From contig NZ_FMTM01000009.1 of the NCBI RefSeq assembly GCF_900099775.1, positions 124,001-188,000 on the forward strand: 64,000 nucleotides of DNA, in the 5' to 3' direction. The DNA is from Rhizobium mongolense subsp. loessense. GTDB taxonomy: Bacteria > Pseudomonadota > Alphaproteobacteria > Rhizobiales > Rhizobiaceae. This document shows, piece by piece, positions 16,644-25,493 of the stretch (positions are counted from its first letter, which is position 1; the number at the start of each line of letters is the position of its first letter). The notes beneath the pieces were generated by a model. It was not told the DNA's origin and ran no database searches. It saw nothing but the letters and a program-made list of their open reading frames with translations. Position numbers and translations under genes: made by a program.

Positions 16644-18278
16644 ATGGCGCAGTTCTTTATCGGCGTCGATGTGGGTACAGGCAGCGCGCGCGCAGGCGTC
16701 TTCGACGAGTACGGCATTCTGCTGGCGGCTGCAAAACGCCCCATCACGATCTGGTATGAGGCAGGCAGCATCGTCGAGCAATCGAGCGAGCAGATATGGA
16801 AAGCGGTCTGCGACAGCGTCAGGGAAGCTGTCACAGCGGCGGGAATTCCGCCTGCAGCTGTTGCCGGTCTCGGTTTTGATGCCACCTGTTCTCTCGTTGC
16901 AGTGACGGCCGACGGCGCGCCGGTCGCCGTTGGTTCCTCCGGCGACCCCAACCGCAATATCATCGTCTGGATGGATCACCGTGCCTCCGGTGAAGCTGCG
17001 GAAATCAATGCCGGAGACCACAAGGTCCTGCGTTATGTCGGCGGGCGGATCTCTCCGGAAATGGAAACGCCGAAGCTTCTCTGGCTGAAGCGCAATCTGC
17101 CGGCTTCCTTTGCCGCTGCCGGTCACTTCTTCGACCTTGCGGACTATCTGACCTGGCGCGCAACCGGCTCGCTCAGCCGGTCGGTCTGCACGGTCACCTG
17201 CAAATGGACCTTTCTTGCCCATGAGAACCGTTGGGACGCACGGTACTTCGAGGCGATCGGGCTCGAAGAATTGGCAGCCGAAGGCTTTTCCAGGATAGGC
17301 ACGGACATCGTCGATCCCGGCACGGCGCTGGCAAGCGGGCTCACCGAACAAGCCGCCGCCGATCTCGGATTGACGGTCGCGACGCCGGTCGGAGCCGCGC
17401 TGATCGATGCGCATGCGGGCGGTGTCGGCACGCTCGGTGGGGCCGAGGCAAGCGGCCATTCGGATGTCAGAAACAGGCTTGCCTACATCTTCGGTACATC
17501 CGCGTGCTCGATGGCCTCAAGCGACAATCCGGTATTCGTCGATGGCGTCTGGGGACCGTACTTCTCGGCCATGGTGCCAGGACTCTGGCTGACGGAAGGC
17601 GGGCAGTCAGCGGCAGGTGCTGCCATAGACCATCTTGTAACGATGCATCCCGCGTCCGGTGAAGCGCAGGCGAAAGCGGACGCTGCGGGTGTGTCTCTTG
17701 TTACATGGCTTGATCGGCAAGCCACCGAGATGTGCCCGGACCTTGGGCGCGCCGTCGAGCTTGCCAGGTCTCTTCACGTCGTGCCGGAGTTTCTCGGAAA
17801 CCGATCACCGCATGCCGACCCCGACGCGCGGGCAGTCGTCGCCGGCCTCGGACTTGATACGGACATTGCCGACCTGATTTCCCTCTACGTCGCCGGCCTC
17901 TGTGGCATCGGCTACGGCCTCAGGCAGCTCCTGGAAAAACTGGCGCAGGACGGCATTACGCTTGACCTGATCGTTGCCAGCGGTGGTGCGGCGCAAAGCA
18001 ATCTCGTGCGCCAGCTTCTGGCCGATACGACGAATCTGCCCGTGGCGATTGCCGATACCGAGGAGCCTGTGTTGCTCGGTGCAGCAATGCTCGGGGCCGT
18101 CGCTGGCCGACATCGTCATTCCCTACCGGAAGCGATGAAGGCGATGTCGCGTCTTTCCAAAACTTTCCATCCGACCGGTGGCGCGATTGCGGCTCTTCAC
18201 AAAAAAAGGTACCGGGCTTTCGAATTGCTGCAGTCTGCGGACCGGAATGTCCGTTCGCTTTCACCGACCGGCGATTGA
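16644..18278 (+). CDS. rbtK: FGGY-family carbohydrate kinase, probable D-ribulokinase
   Basis: 544-residue kinase of the FGGY class. The phosphate motif GVDVGTGSARAG is near residue 7, WMDHRA near 109, GTSACSM near 289 and ASGGAAQSN near 444. This ribulokinase-type length and motif set fits phosphorylation of D-ribulose to D-ribulose 5-phosphate, entering the pentose phosphate pathway. The start at ATG 16644 lies two bases after the rbtD stop; a TTG at 16638 is an alternative. It ends the operon. Confidence 0.87.
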   Translation: MAQFFIGVDVGTGSARAGVFDEYGILLAAAKRPITIWYEAGSIVEQSSEQIWKAVCDSVREAVTAAGIPPAAVAGLGFDATCSLVAVTADGAPVAVGSSGDPNRNIIVWMDHRASGEAAEINAGDHKVLRYVGGRISPEMETPKLLWLKRNLPASFAAAGHFFDLADYLTWRATGSLSRSVCTVTCKWTFLAHENRWDARYFEAIGLEELAAEGFSRIGTDIVDPGTALASGLTEQAAADLGLTVATPVGAALIDAHAGGVGTLGGAEASGHSDVRNRLAYIFGTSACSMASSDNPVFVDGVWGPYFSAMVPGLWLTEGGQSAAGAAIDHLVTMHPASGEAQAKADAAGVSLVTWLDRQATEMCPDLGRAVELARSLHVVPEFLGNRSPHADPDARAVVAGLGLDTDIADLISLYVAGLCGIGYGLRQLLEKLAQDGITLDLIVASGGAAQSNLVRQLLADTTNLPVAIADTEEPVLLGAAMLGAVAGRHRHSLPEAMKAMSRLSKTFHPTGGAIAALHKKRYRAFELLQSADRNVRSLSPTGD

Positions 18279-18310
18279 TCGCTTCCTCTGCTGAAGGGAA
18301 GAGGCGATGT

Positions 18311-18663
18311 CTATCGGGAGCGGCTCATTGCGATCAGGAAAAACGGCCACCGGCGAGAGCTGTCAGCAGACCTGCCACGGAAAAAGGATGGTTCTTCCCA
18401 CCCAATCGGCCGCGATCAATATGAGTGCACCGTAGAGGGCGGATGCGAAAATTTCGTCGGCCGTGGATCTCGATGAGACAAAGGAAAATGGCGCGAAGGG
18501 CAACGACACCGAGTCCCAGCGAGCGCGACAAGGTTTCGCCAAGCGGCAAGACGGCGAGCCAGTGGGTCGTCAAAGGCGCGAAGGATAGAGGAAGGATCGC
18601 GACAGCGCCTGCTGCCAGCGTACGGCCTTCGATGGCGAAGCTGACGCCTTGAAGAGAGAGCAT
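18311..18663 (-). pseudogene. Shattered fhuB-like iron-hydroxamate permease relic
   Basis: Three different minus-strand frames together spell the end of an FhuB/FecCD-type permease. One frame gives LAVLPLGETLSRSLGLGV (about 18500-18560). A second gives ALYGALILIAADWVGRTILF (about 18380-18445) and then stops. The first frame resumes with GLLTALAGGR, and a third ends FFLIAMSRSR at a TAG at 18311. About 40 residues seem deleted between the first two pieces. Order and spacing match the C-terminal half of FhuB, so this is a dead gene with at least two frameshifts and one deletion. Confidence 0.7.
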
Positions 18664-18847
18664 GGACTTTGGTGCCCGCCTCGGAGCCTTTCGCTTTAGC
18701 GGCAGTTGCCGCTTTCTTATCAACATGCAATGTCATGCGAGCGCCTATTGGCTCTCGTAAAAAAATATGAGAATGCGGTTCATGTTTCGTATCAATGCGC
18801 GCGTATCGTCAACGCCGCCGCTTAAGTCCACTCCATTAAAGGTCGAA

Positions 18848-20569
18848 ATGCTCCGCCGTTTCTTTTCCTATTACAGGCCCTATCGCGGCCTCTTCGCACT
18901 GGATTTCAGCTGCGCGATCATCTCCGGCCTGCTCGAGCTCGGCTTTCCGATGGCTGTGAAGCTGTTCGTCGATCGGCTTCTGATCGGCCAGGACTGGCTG
19001 CTCATTTTATTGGCATGTGCCGGTCTTCTGGTGGTTTATGCAATCAACACCGGCCTGATGGCGATCGTCACCTATTGGGGTCACATGCTCGGCATCAACA
19101 TCGAGACCGACATGCGCCGCGCGGCCTTCGATCATCTTCAGAAGCTCTCCTTCAGCTATTACGACAATCAGAAGACCGGCCATCTGGTCGGCCGTCTAAC
19201 GAAGGATCTCGAAGAGATCGGCGAGGTTGCCCATCACGGTCCGGAGGATCTCTTCATTGCGGTGATGACTTTTGCCGGCGCGCTCATCTTGATGCTGACT
19301 GTCAATTGGCAACTCGCGCTCATCACCGCCATCATCGTGCCGCTGACGGCATGGGTGACCAGTCGTTACGGAACCCGGATGACGAGGAATTCGCGGGCGC
19401 TCTTCGGGCGCGTCGGCGATTTCAACGCCCGGATCGAAGAGAGTGTCGGCGGTGTCAGGGTCGTGCAGGCCTTCGGCAACGAGGACCATGAACGGGCTCT
19501 CTTCGAAAATGACAATCAAAGCTACCGAAAGACGAAACTCGAAGCCTACCGCATTATGGCTGCCAGCACGTCGTTGAGTTACATGAGCATGCGGCTGACG
19601 CAGATGATCGTGATGATCGCCGGCAGCTATTTCGTTCTGGCAGGCGAGCTGACGGCCGGTGGTTTCATTGGTTTCCTGCTTCTCGTCGGCGTTTTCTTCC
19701 GGCCCGTCGAGAAGATCAACTCGGTTATCGAGACCTACCCGAAAGGCATTGCCGGTTTCCGGCGGTTTACCGAACTGATCGACACAGAACCCGATATCGA
19801 GGATGCGGCCAACGCGATCGAAGTCGATCATTTGAAGGGCGAAATCGCCTATCGCGACGTGTCTTTCGCCTATAGCAGCGGAAAGCCGGCGCTTAAGCAT
19901 GTCAATCTGACGATCAGGGCAGGTGAGACGGTTGCATTCGTCGGCCCCTCTGGTGCGGGAAAGACGACGATATGCTCGCTGCTGCCACGTTTTTATGAAG
20001 TCGGCGACGGCGCAATCTCGGTGGACGGCATCGACATCCGCCATATGAAACTCGCCTCGCTCAGACGTCAGATCGGCGTCGTGCAGCAGGATGTCTTCCT
20101 GTTCGCAGGAACGATTCGCGAAAACATCGCCTATGGAAGGCTGGACGCTGGCGAAACCGATATCGTCGAGGCGGCCATGCGCGCCAAGCTTGACGACATG
20201 ATCGCCTCGCTACCAAACGGGCTGGATACGATGATCGGCGAACGCGGCGTCAAATTGTCGGGTGGCCAGAAACAGCGCCTGGCCATTGCCCGCATGTTCT
20301 TGAAGAACCCGCCGATCCTCATCCTTGACGAGGCGACGTCGGCGCTCGACACAGAGACCGAACGTCAGATACAGCAATCGCTGGCCAAGCTTGCCGAAGG
20401 CAGGACGACGCTGATTATCGCGCACCGGCTGGCAACAATACGCGACGCGGACCGGATCGTTGTCGTCGACGGCTCACGTGTCGTGGAAGAGGGTTCGCAT
20501 GTCGAGTTGCTGCAGCGGCGCGGCCATTACAGGCGCCTATACGATGCCCAGCTTGCCACCAGTTCTTGA
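18848..20569 (+). CDS. ABC exporter, fused permease-ATPase (MsbA-like)
   Basis: 573-residue half-transporter. An N-terminal membrane domain with about six helices (residues 1-320) is followed by an ATPase with Walker A GPSGAGKTT near 366, signature LSGGQKQRLAIAR near 472 and Walker B ILILDEATSAL near 492. Such proteins dimerise to export lipids, peptides or drugs. ATG 18848 has AAAGG upstream; an earlier ATG at 18767 adds 27 residues but has no ribosome-binding site. It is divergent from a dead iron-siderophore permease and upstream of bioR. A past role in siderophore export is possible but unproven. Confidence 0.88.
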   Translation: MLRRFFSYYRPYRGLFALDFSCAIISGLLELGFPMAVKLFVDRLLIGQDWLLILLACAGLLVVYAINTGLMAIVTYWGHMLGINIETDMRRAAFDHLQKLSFSYYDNQKTGHLVGRLTKDLEEIGEVAHHGPEDLFIAVMTFAGALILMLTVNWQLALITAIIVPLTAWVTSRYGTRMTRNSRALFGRVGDFNARIEESVGGVRVVQAFGNEDHERALFENDNQSYRKTKLEAYRIMAASTSLSYMSMRLTQMIVMIAGSYFVLAGELTAGGFIGFLLLVGVFFRPVEKINSVIETYPKGIAGFRRFTELIDTEPDIEDAANAIEVDHLKGEIAYRDVSFAYSSGKPALKHVNLTIRAGETVAFVGPSGAGKTTICSLLPRFYEVGDGAISVDGIDIRHMKLASLRRQIGVVQQDVFLFAGTIRENIAYGRLDAGETDIVEAAMRAKLDDMIASLPNGLDTMIGERGVKLSGGQKQRLAIARMFLKNPPILILDEATSALDTETERQIQQSLAKLAEGRTTLIIAHRLATIRDADRIVVVDGSRVVEEGSHVELLQRRGHYRRLYDAQLATSS

Positions 20570-20616
20570 CCACAGCCATGAGGCGGTTGCCGTCTCGACA
20601 GTCGTGGCGAAGCAAA

Positions 20617-20626
20617 TTATCTATAA
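20617..20626. promoter_or_regulatory. BioR box at the bioR start
   Basis: TTATCTATAA is an exact match to the known alphaproteobacterial BioR site. It ends three bases before the bioR ATG, where a ribosome-binding site would normally be, and suggests autoregulation. Confidence 0.8.
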
Positions 20627-20629
20627 AAA

Positions 20630-21298
20630 ATGACCGATCACAGTGACGAGACAATTGCCGCGCGGATAAGCCGCGTACTTGCTGACCGGATCGTGACAGG
20701 ACAGCTCGCACCCGGCTCCAAACTCAAGCAGGATCATATCGCCGAAGAATTTGGCTCCAGTCATGTACCGGTGCGCGAGGCGCTCCGGCGGCTGGAGGCG
20801 CAGGGGCTTGCAATCAGCGAGCCAAGGCGAGGCGTCCGCGTTGCGTCATTCGATCTTGCAGAAGTGCAGGAAGTAGCGCGCATGCGCGCTGCGCTTGAAG
20901 TTCTGGCGCTTCGCCATGCTGCTCCCCACCTGACGCCGTCCATCCTCGATCAGGCCGAGCGCGCCACCGTTGAGGGCGACCATGCCGTTGATGTTCGCGG
21001 TTGGGAAGCTGCAAACAGGCGCTTTCACCGGCTGGTACTTTCGCCTTGCGGGATGCCGCGCCTCTTGGCGGCAATCGATGATCTGCACGCTGCGAGCGCG
21101 CGGTTTCTTTTCGCGACGTGGAACTCGGGCTGGATGACACCCAAGGACCGCGATCATCGAGCGATCCTCGGTTTTCTTCGCGAGGGAGAAACCGAACACG
21201 CGGCCACTGTCCTGGAACGGCACGTCCAATGGATCGGCAGACGGCCGGCAAGAAGCGGCGGTGCAGCTGACGCCGAGCGTTTCGCGATCGTCGGCTGA
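20630..21298 (+). CDS. bioR: GntR-family biotin regulator BioR
   Basis: 222-residue GntR/FCD protein. A winged helix occupies about residues 8-75 (EEFGSSHVPVREALRRLEAQG) and an FCD effector domain about 80-210. BioR represses biotin genes in many alphaproteobacteria. Here TTATCTATAA-type boxes lie at its own start and in front of bioB, which makes the assignment strong. There is no Shine-Dalgarno sequence: the BioR box and A-rich bases run straight into the ATG. It is transcribed toward bioB, with 139 bases between. Confidence 0.92.
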   Translation: MTDHSDETIAARISRVLADRIVTGQLAPGSKLKQDHIAEEFGSSHVPVREALRRLEAQGLAISEPRRGVRVASFDLAEVQEVARMRAALEVLALRHAAPHLTPSILDQAERATVEGDHAVDVRGWEAANRRFHRLVLSPCGMPRLLAAIDDLHAASARFLFATWNSGWMTPKDRDHRAILGFLREGETEHAATVLERHVQWIGRRPARSGGAADAERFAIVG

Positions 21299-21376
21299 GC
21301 GGCCGTTTTCCCACCGCTGCAATCTGTCGCTGGCGGAAAATTCGCCTCTGCACTTGCCTTATGTTGCGCTGCATTA

Positions 21377-21405
21377 TTATAGATAAAACTGGAACATATC
21401 TATAT
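21377..21405. promoter_or_regulatory. BioR box and second half-match before bioB
   Basis: TTATAGATAA at 21377-21386 is a BioR box (reverse of TTATCTATAA with the same symmetry), 51 bases before the bioB ATG. A weaker ATATCTATAT sits at 21396-21405; the centres are 19 bases apart, about two helical turns, which could allow cooperative binding. Confidence 0.75.
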
Positions 21406-21437
21406 AGCAACGCATCCATAAGGGAGGACCTGGTTCG

Positions 21438-22451
21438 ATGCAGGCTGAAACGGCTGATTTGAATGGTGCGCACGAGATTGCAGAGCCGCTTTCCACTCGG
21501 CATCGGGCTGACGAAGCAGAAATTATCTATAATTTGCCGTTCAACGATCTCCTTTTTCGCGCTCACAGCGTTCATCGCGAAAACTTTGATCCGAACGCCG
21601 TGCAGATGAGCCGTCTGCTGTCCATCAAGACCGGCGGCTGTGCCGAGGACTGCGGCTATTGCAGCCAGTCAGCCCATTATCCGACCGGGCTCAAGGCCTC
21701 GAAGCTGATGGAGGTCGAGCGTGTCCTTGCCGAAGCGCGCAAGGCAAAGGAGGGCGGCGCGACCCGCTATTGCATGGGCGCGGCATGGCGCAGCCCGAAG
21801 GATCGCGACATGGATGCGATCGCTGCCATGGTTAAGGGCGTCAAGGCGCTGGGCATGGAAACCTGCATGACGCTCGGCATGCTGACGCCGGCGCAGAGCG
21901 CTGCGCTCGCGCAAGCGGGGCTTGACTATTACAACCACAATATCGACACCTCCGAACGCTTCTACGGCGAGATCATAACCACGCGGACATTTGCCGACCG
22001 TTTGGAGACATTGTCGAATGTTCGTGACGCCGGCATCAAGGTCTGTGCCGGCGGCATCCTCGGGATGGGAGAGACGGCCGCCGACCGCATCGCGATGCTG
22101 GTGACGCTTGCCAATCTGGCCGTGCCTCCAGAGAGCGTGCCGATCAACATGCTGATCCCGATCCCGGGTTCGAAGCTTGCCAATGTTGAACCCGTCGATC
22201 CGATCGAGTTCGTGCGAACGATCGCTCTGGCTCGCATTTTGATGCCAGCCTCGCACCTGCGGCTTTCGGCGGGACGCTCCGACATGAGCGATGAGATGCA
22301 GGCCCTCTGTTTCTTCGCCGGTGCCAATTCCATCTTCGTCGGCGATACTCTTTTGACAGCCGACAATCCAGGGGAGGACGATGACAGCGCATTGTTTCGC
22401 CGCCTCGGTCTAAAGCCGATGGAGCTGGACGGCGGGGAGACGGCCCCATGA
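21438..22451 (+). CDS. bioB: Biotin synthase
   Basis: 337-residue radical SAM enzyme that inserts sulfur into dethiobiotin. The iron-sulfur motif CAEDCGYC places Cys68, Cys72 and Cys75, and RYCMGAAWR near residue 112 and CAGGILGMGE near 202 are BioB hallmarks. GGGAGG lies ahead of the ATG. An exact BioR box falls inside codons 29-32. First gene of bioBFDAZ; the stop overlaps the bioF start (ATGA). Confidence 0.97.
   Translation: MQAETADLNGAHEIAEPLSTRHRADEAEIIYNLPFNDLLFRAHSVHRENFDPNAVQMSRLLSIKTGGCAEDCGYCSQSAHYPTGLKASKLMEVERVLAEARKAKEGGATRYCMGAAWRSPKDRDMDAIAAMVKGVKALGMETCMTLGMLTPAQSAALAQAGLDYYNHNIDTSERFYGEIITTRTFADRLETLSNVRDAGIKVCAGGILGMGETAADRIAMLVTLANLAVPPESVPINMLIPIPGSKLANVEPVDPIEFVRTIALARILMPASHLRLSAGRSDMSDEMQALCFFAGANSIFVGDTLLTADNPGEDDDSALFRRLGLKPMELDGGETAP
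21523..21532. promoter_or_regulatory. BioR box inside the bioB coding region
   Basis: A second exact TTATCTATAA occurs within bioB, encoding part of EIIYN at residues 28-32. It lies 146 bases downstream of the upstream box. It may be a roadblock or looping site, or simply a result of the protein sequence. Confidence 0.45.
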
Positions 22452-23596
22452 GGTTTGCGGGCCTTGTCCGCTACGAGCGGACACTGGCCGGCCTTAAGCG
22501 GAAGGGCCGCGCCCGGGCGCTGATCGGCCAGAGGGGTATCGATTTCACGTCGAACGACTATCTGGGGCTTGCTCAATCGGAGCGCCTGAAGAACGCGATT
22601 GCCGAAGCGATCGGCCGCGGCGTTGCGATCGGGGCAGGGGGGTCGAGGCTGCTGCGGGGCAATCATGCCGAGCACGAAGCGCTCGAGGAGCAGGCAGCCG
22701 CATATTTCGGAACCGAAAGGGCCGTCTATTTCGGCAGCGGCTACGCAGCCAACGTCGCTGTCTTTTCGACCCTTCCGCAGCGCGAGGACATCATCGTCCA
22801 CGATGCCCTGATCCACGCAAGCGCGCATGAGGGGATCGCGGCGAGCAAGGCACGGGCGATGTCGGTCGCCCACAACGATGTTGCCGCCTTCGATGAGGCG
22901 ATCAGGAGATGGCGCCGGTCAGGCGGCACTGGCCGGGCGTGGATTGCCGTCGAGAGCCTCTATTCCATGGACGGCGATCGCGCACCGCTTGCTCAACTTG
23001 CAATCATTGCGAATGCGCATGATGCCTTCCTGGTCGTGGACGAAGCGCATGCAACCGGTGTCTTCGGACCCGGAGGGCGCGGTTTTTCGGCAGGTCTGGA
23101 AGCGCACGACAACCTCATCGTCCTTCACACCTGCGGCAAGGCGCTCGGTGTTGCCGGAGCGCTGCTTTCTGCAAGCGCTGTCATTTGCGACTACCTCGTC
23201 AACCGCGCCCGCGGTTTCATCTATTCGACGGCACCCTCGCCGTTGATGGCGGCTGCTGTTGGCGAAGCGTTGCGTATCCTCGAGGACGAGCCGCAGCGGC
23301 GCGCGGAGCTCGACAAGCTGCGGGCCTTTGCAAACTCCGCACTTGCCGCTGCCACCGGTGCCAAAGGCAGCGGATCCCAGATCCTGCCGGTCATGATCGG
23401 CGACAATGCGCGCGCCGTTGCGATTGCCGCGCAGATGCGCGACCAAGGCTTCGACATCAGGGCAATCCGTCCGCCGACCGTGCCGGAGGGGACAGCGCGG
23501 CTGAGAATCGCAATCACGCTTAACGTGGATTCCAGCATGATTTCCAGCATGTTCGAGCAACTTGCCGCCGTCCTGGCGGGGAAGGAGCGGTCATGA
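22448..23596 (+). CDS. bioF: 8-amino-7-oxononanoate synthase
   Basis: PLP enzyme condensing pimeloyl-thioester with L-alanine in biotin synthesis. 382 residues, normal length. The glycine-rich GSRLLRGNHAEHEALE is near 65-80, the pyridine-nitrogen aspartate is Asp198 (VVDEAHATGVFG) and the Schiff-base lysine is probably Lys231 (HTCGKALG). Four-base overlaps with bioB and bioD indicate translational coupling. Confidence 0.96.
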   Translation: MRFAGLVRYERTLAGLKRKGRARALIGQRGIDFTSNDYLGLAQSERLKNAIAEAIGRGVAIGAGGSRLLRGNHAEHEALEEQAAAYFGTERAVYFGSGYAANVAVFSTLPQREDIIVHDALIHASAHEGIAASKARAMSVAHNDVAAFDEAIRRWRRSGGTGRAWIAVESLYSMDGDRAPLAQLAIIANAHDAFLVVDEAHATGVFGPGGRGFSAGLEAHDNLIVLHTCGKALGVAGALLSASAVICDYLVNRARGFIYSTAPSPLMAAAVGEALRILEDEPQRRAELDKLRAFANSALAAATGAKGSGSQILPVMIGDNARAVAIAAQMRDQGFDIRAIRPPTVPEGTARLRIAITLNVDSSMISSMFEQLAAVLAGKERS

Positions 23597-24231
23597 CGGA
23601 GGCTTGCGTGGTCACCGGGACGGATACCGGTATCGGCAAGACGTGGTTCGCCGCTGCCCTGACGCAGGCATTGGATGGCTATTACTGGAAGCCGGTGCAG
23701 GCGGGTCTTGAGGAAGAGACAGACAGCCAAGCTGTCGCACGGCTGGGCGGCATTTCTCCGTCACGGATCATTCCGGAGGCTTACAGGCTGAAGACACCAG
23801 CATCTCCCCATCTCTCGGCCAGGCTCGATTGCGTGTCGGTTGAGCCCGAGAAACTGATCCTTCCTGAAACCGACCACCCTCTGGTCGTTGAAGGGGCCGG
23901 CGGCCTTTTGGTGCCGCTTACCGAGCGGCTGTTGTTCGCGGATGTCTTTGCCCGTTGGCAGGTCCCTGTCATTTTGTGCGCGAGGACCACACTTGGAACG
24001 ATCAATCATACGCTGCTGTCGCTAGAGGCGCTGAAGCACCGTGCCATGCCGATCCTCGGTGTTGCTTTCATCGGTGACGAGAACGCCGAAACGCAGCGGG
24101 TCATCGCCGAGATCGGAGGTATTCGGTCGCTTGGCCGCCTGCCGTGGTTGACTGGTCCAACGCCCAAGACACTGCGGGAGGCTTTCGCCGAAAACATCGA
24201 TATTGGACGCATCAAGGCAGCTCTGGCATGA
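23593..24231 (+). CDS. bioD: Dethiobiotin synthetase
   Basis: ATP-dependent carboxylase closing the ureido ring of dethiobiotin. 212 residues. The P-loop GTDTGIGKT is at 9-17, and KPVQAG near 35 and EGAGGLLVPL near 98 are family motifs. Overlaps bioF and bioA by four bases each (ATGA). Confidence 0.96.
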   Translation: MTEACVVTGTDTGIGKTWFAAALTQALDGYYWKPVQAGLEEETDSQAVARLGGISPSRIIPEAYRLKTPASPHLSARLDCVSVEPEKLILPETDHPLVVEGAGGLLVPLTERLLFADVFARWQVPVILCARTTLGTINHTLLSLEALKHRAMPILGVAFIGDENAETQRVIAEIGGIRSLGRLPWLTGPTPKTLREAFAENIDIGRIKAALA

Positions 24232-25493
24232 CGCATTCTCGTGTATGGCATCCCTTCACCCAGCACGCGCTCGAACCGCGCATGAAGCCGATCGTTGAGA
24301 CGGCAGGCGCCTACCTTATCGATGAGGACGGCAATCATGTTCTTGACGCGATCTCATCGTGGTGGGTGATCACCCATGGCCATCGGCACCCTGCCATCAT
24401 GAGCGCAATTGGTGCTGCCGCCGGACGTTATGACCAGCTCATCTTCGCCGAATATACGCATGCGCCGGCCGAAGAGCTGGCTGAAGGGCTGATCGCCGTT
24501 GCACCGCCAGGGCTTGCCCATGTCTTTTATTCCGACAGCGGATCGACCGCAGTCGAGGTCGCACTGAAGATGGCGCTCGGTTTTTTCCATAACAAAGGCG
24601 AGCGGCGCAATCGCATCGTCGTCATGGAACATGCCTATCACGGCGATACGATCGGCACGATGTCGGCCGGTGAGCGCGGCGTGTTCAATGCCGCCTACGA
24701 ACCGCTGCTCTTTGCCGTCGACCGACTGCCTTTCCCAGAGGCCGGCCGCGAGCAGGAAACTCTCGATGCCCTCGAAAGCTACTGCCGGTCGGGCGAAGTC
24801 GCAGCTCTTCTCATCGAGCCGCTCGTCCTCGGGGCGGGCGGCATGAAGATCTATGCGCCGTCGCTCCTTGCGAGCCTCAAGGAGGTTGCCGAGCGTTGCG
24901 GGACGCTTCTCATTGCCGATGAAGTGATGACTGGTTGGGGGCGCACCGGAACGCTCTTTGGCTGTGAGCAGGCAGCGATCACCCCGGACATCCTCTGTAC
25001 GTCGAAAGGCCTGACGGGAGGTGCTCTACCGCTGGCTGCAACGCTGTGCACGGCGGAAATCTTCGACGCGCACCTCTCCACTGACCGCCGCAGAACCTTC
25101 TTTCATTCGAGTTCCTACACGGCCAATCCGATTGCCTGCGCAGCAGCGGTTGCCAATCTTTCCGTCTGGCGGGATGAGCCGGTGCAGGCACGGCTCAAGG
25201 CCCTCGCGGAAGCGCATCGAGCGCATCTGACCCGCTTTTCGAACGACGTCCGTTTCCGCAATGTTCGGCAAATCGGAACGATCGCGGCTCTCGATCTCGA
25301 TGTCGTGGCGGGTGGATACCTGGCACAGGTCGGGCCGAGGCTGCGCGCATTCTTCCGGGAGCGCCACCTGCTCATCCGGCCGCTCGGCAATGTCATCTAC
25401 CTGATGCCGCCCTATTGCATAACGGTGAAGGAGCTCGATCGCGCCTATGAAGCGATTGAAGAAGCCGCCTTTCACTTCAGGGTATCGGCATGA
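24228..25493 (+). CDS. bioA: Adenosylmethionine-8-amino-7-oxononanoate aminotransferase
   Basis: PLP aminotransferase making 7,8-diaminononanoate with S-adenosylmethionine as amino donor. 421 residues from ATG 24228. HPFTQ near residue 8, FYSDSGSTAVEVALKM near 100, DEVMTGWGRTG near 230 and the lysine in CTSKGLTGG near 263 support the call. A longer frame exists upstream, but the ATGA overlap with bioD fixes the start. Confidence 0.96.
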   Translation: MTHSRVWHPFTQHALEPRMKPIVETAGAYLIDEDGNHVLDAISSWWVITHGHRHPAIMSAIGAAAGRYDQLIFAEYTHAPAEELAEGLIAVAPPGLAHVFYSDSGSTAVEVALKMALGFFHNKGERRNRIVVMEHAYHGDTIGTMSAGERGVFNAAYEPLLFAVDRLPFPEAGREQETLDALESYCRSGEVAALLIEPLVLGAGGMKIYAPSLLASLKEVAERCGTLLIADEVMTGWGRTGTLFGCEQAAITPDILCTSKGLTGGALPLAATLCTAEIFDAHLSTDRRRTFFHSSSYTANPIACAAAVANLSVWRDEPVQARLKALAEAHRAHLTRFSNDVRFRNVRQIGTIAALDLDVVAGGYLAQVGPRLRAFFRERHLLIRPLGNVIYLMPPYCITVKELDRAYEAIEEAAFHFRVSA

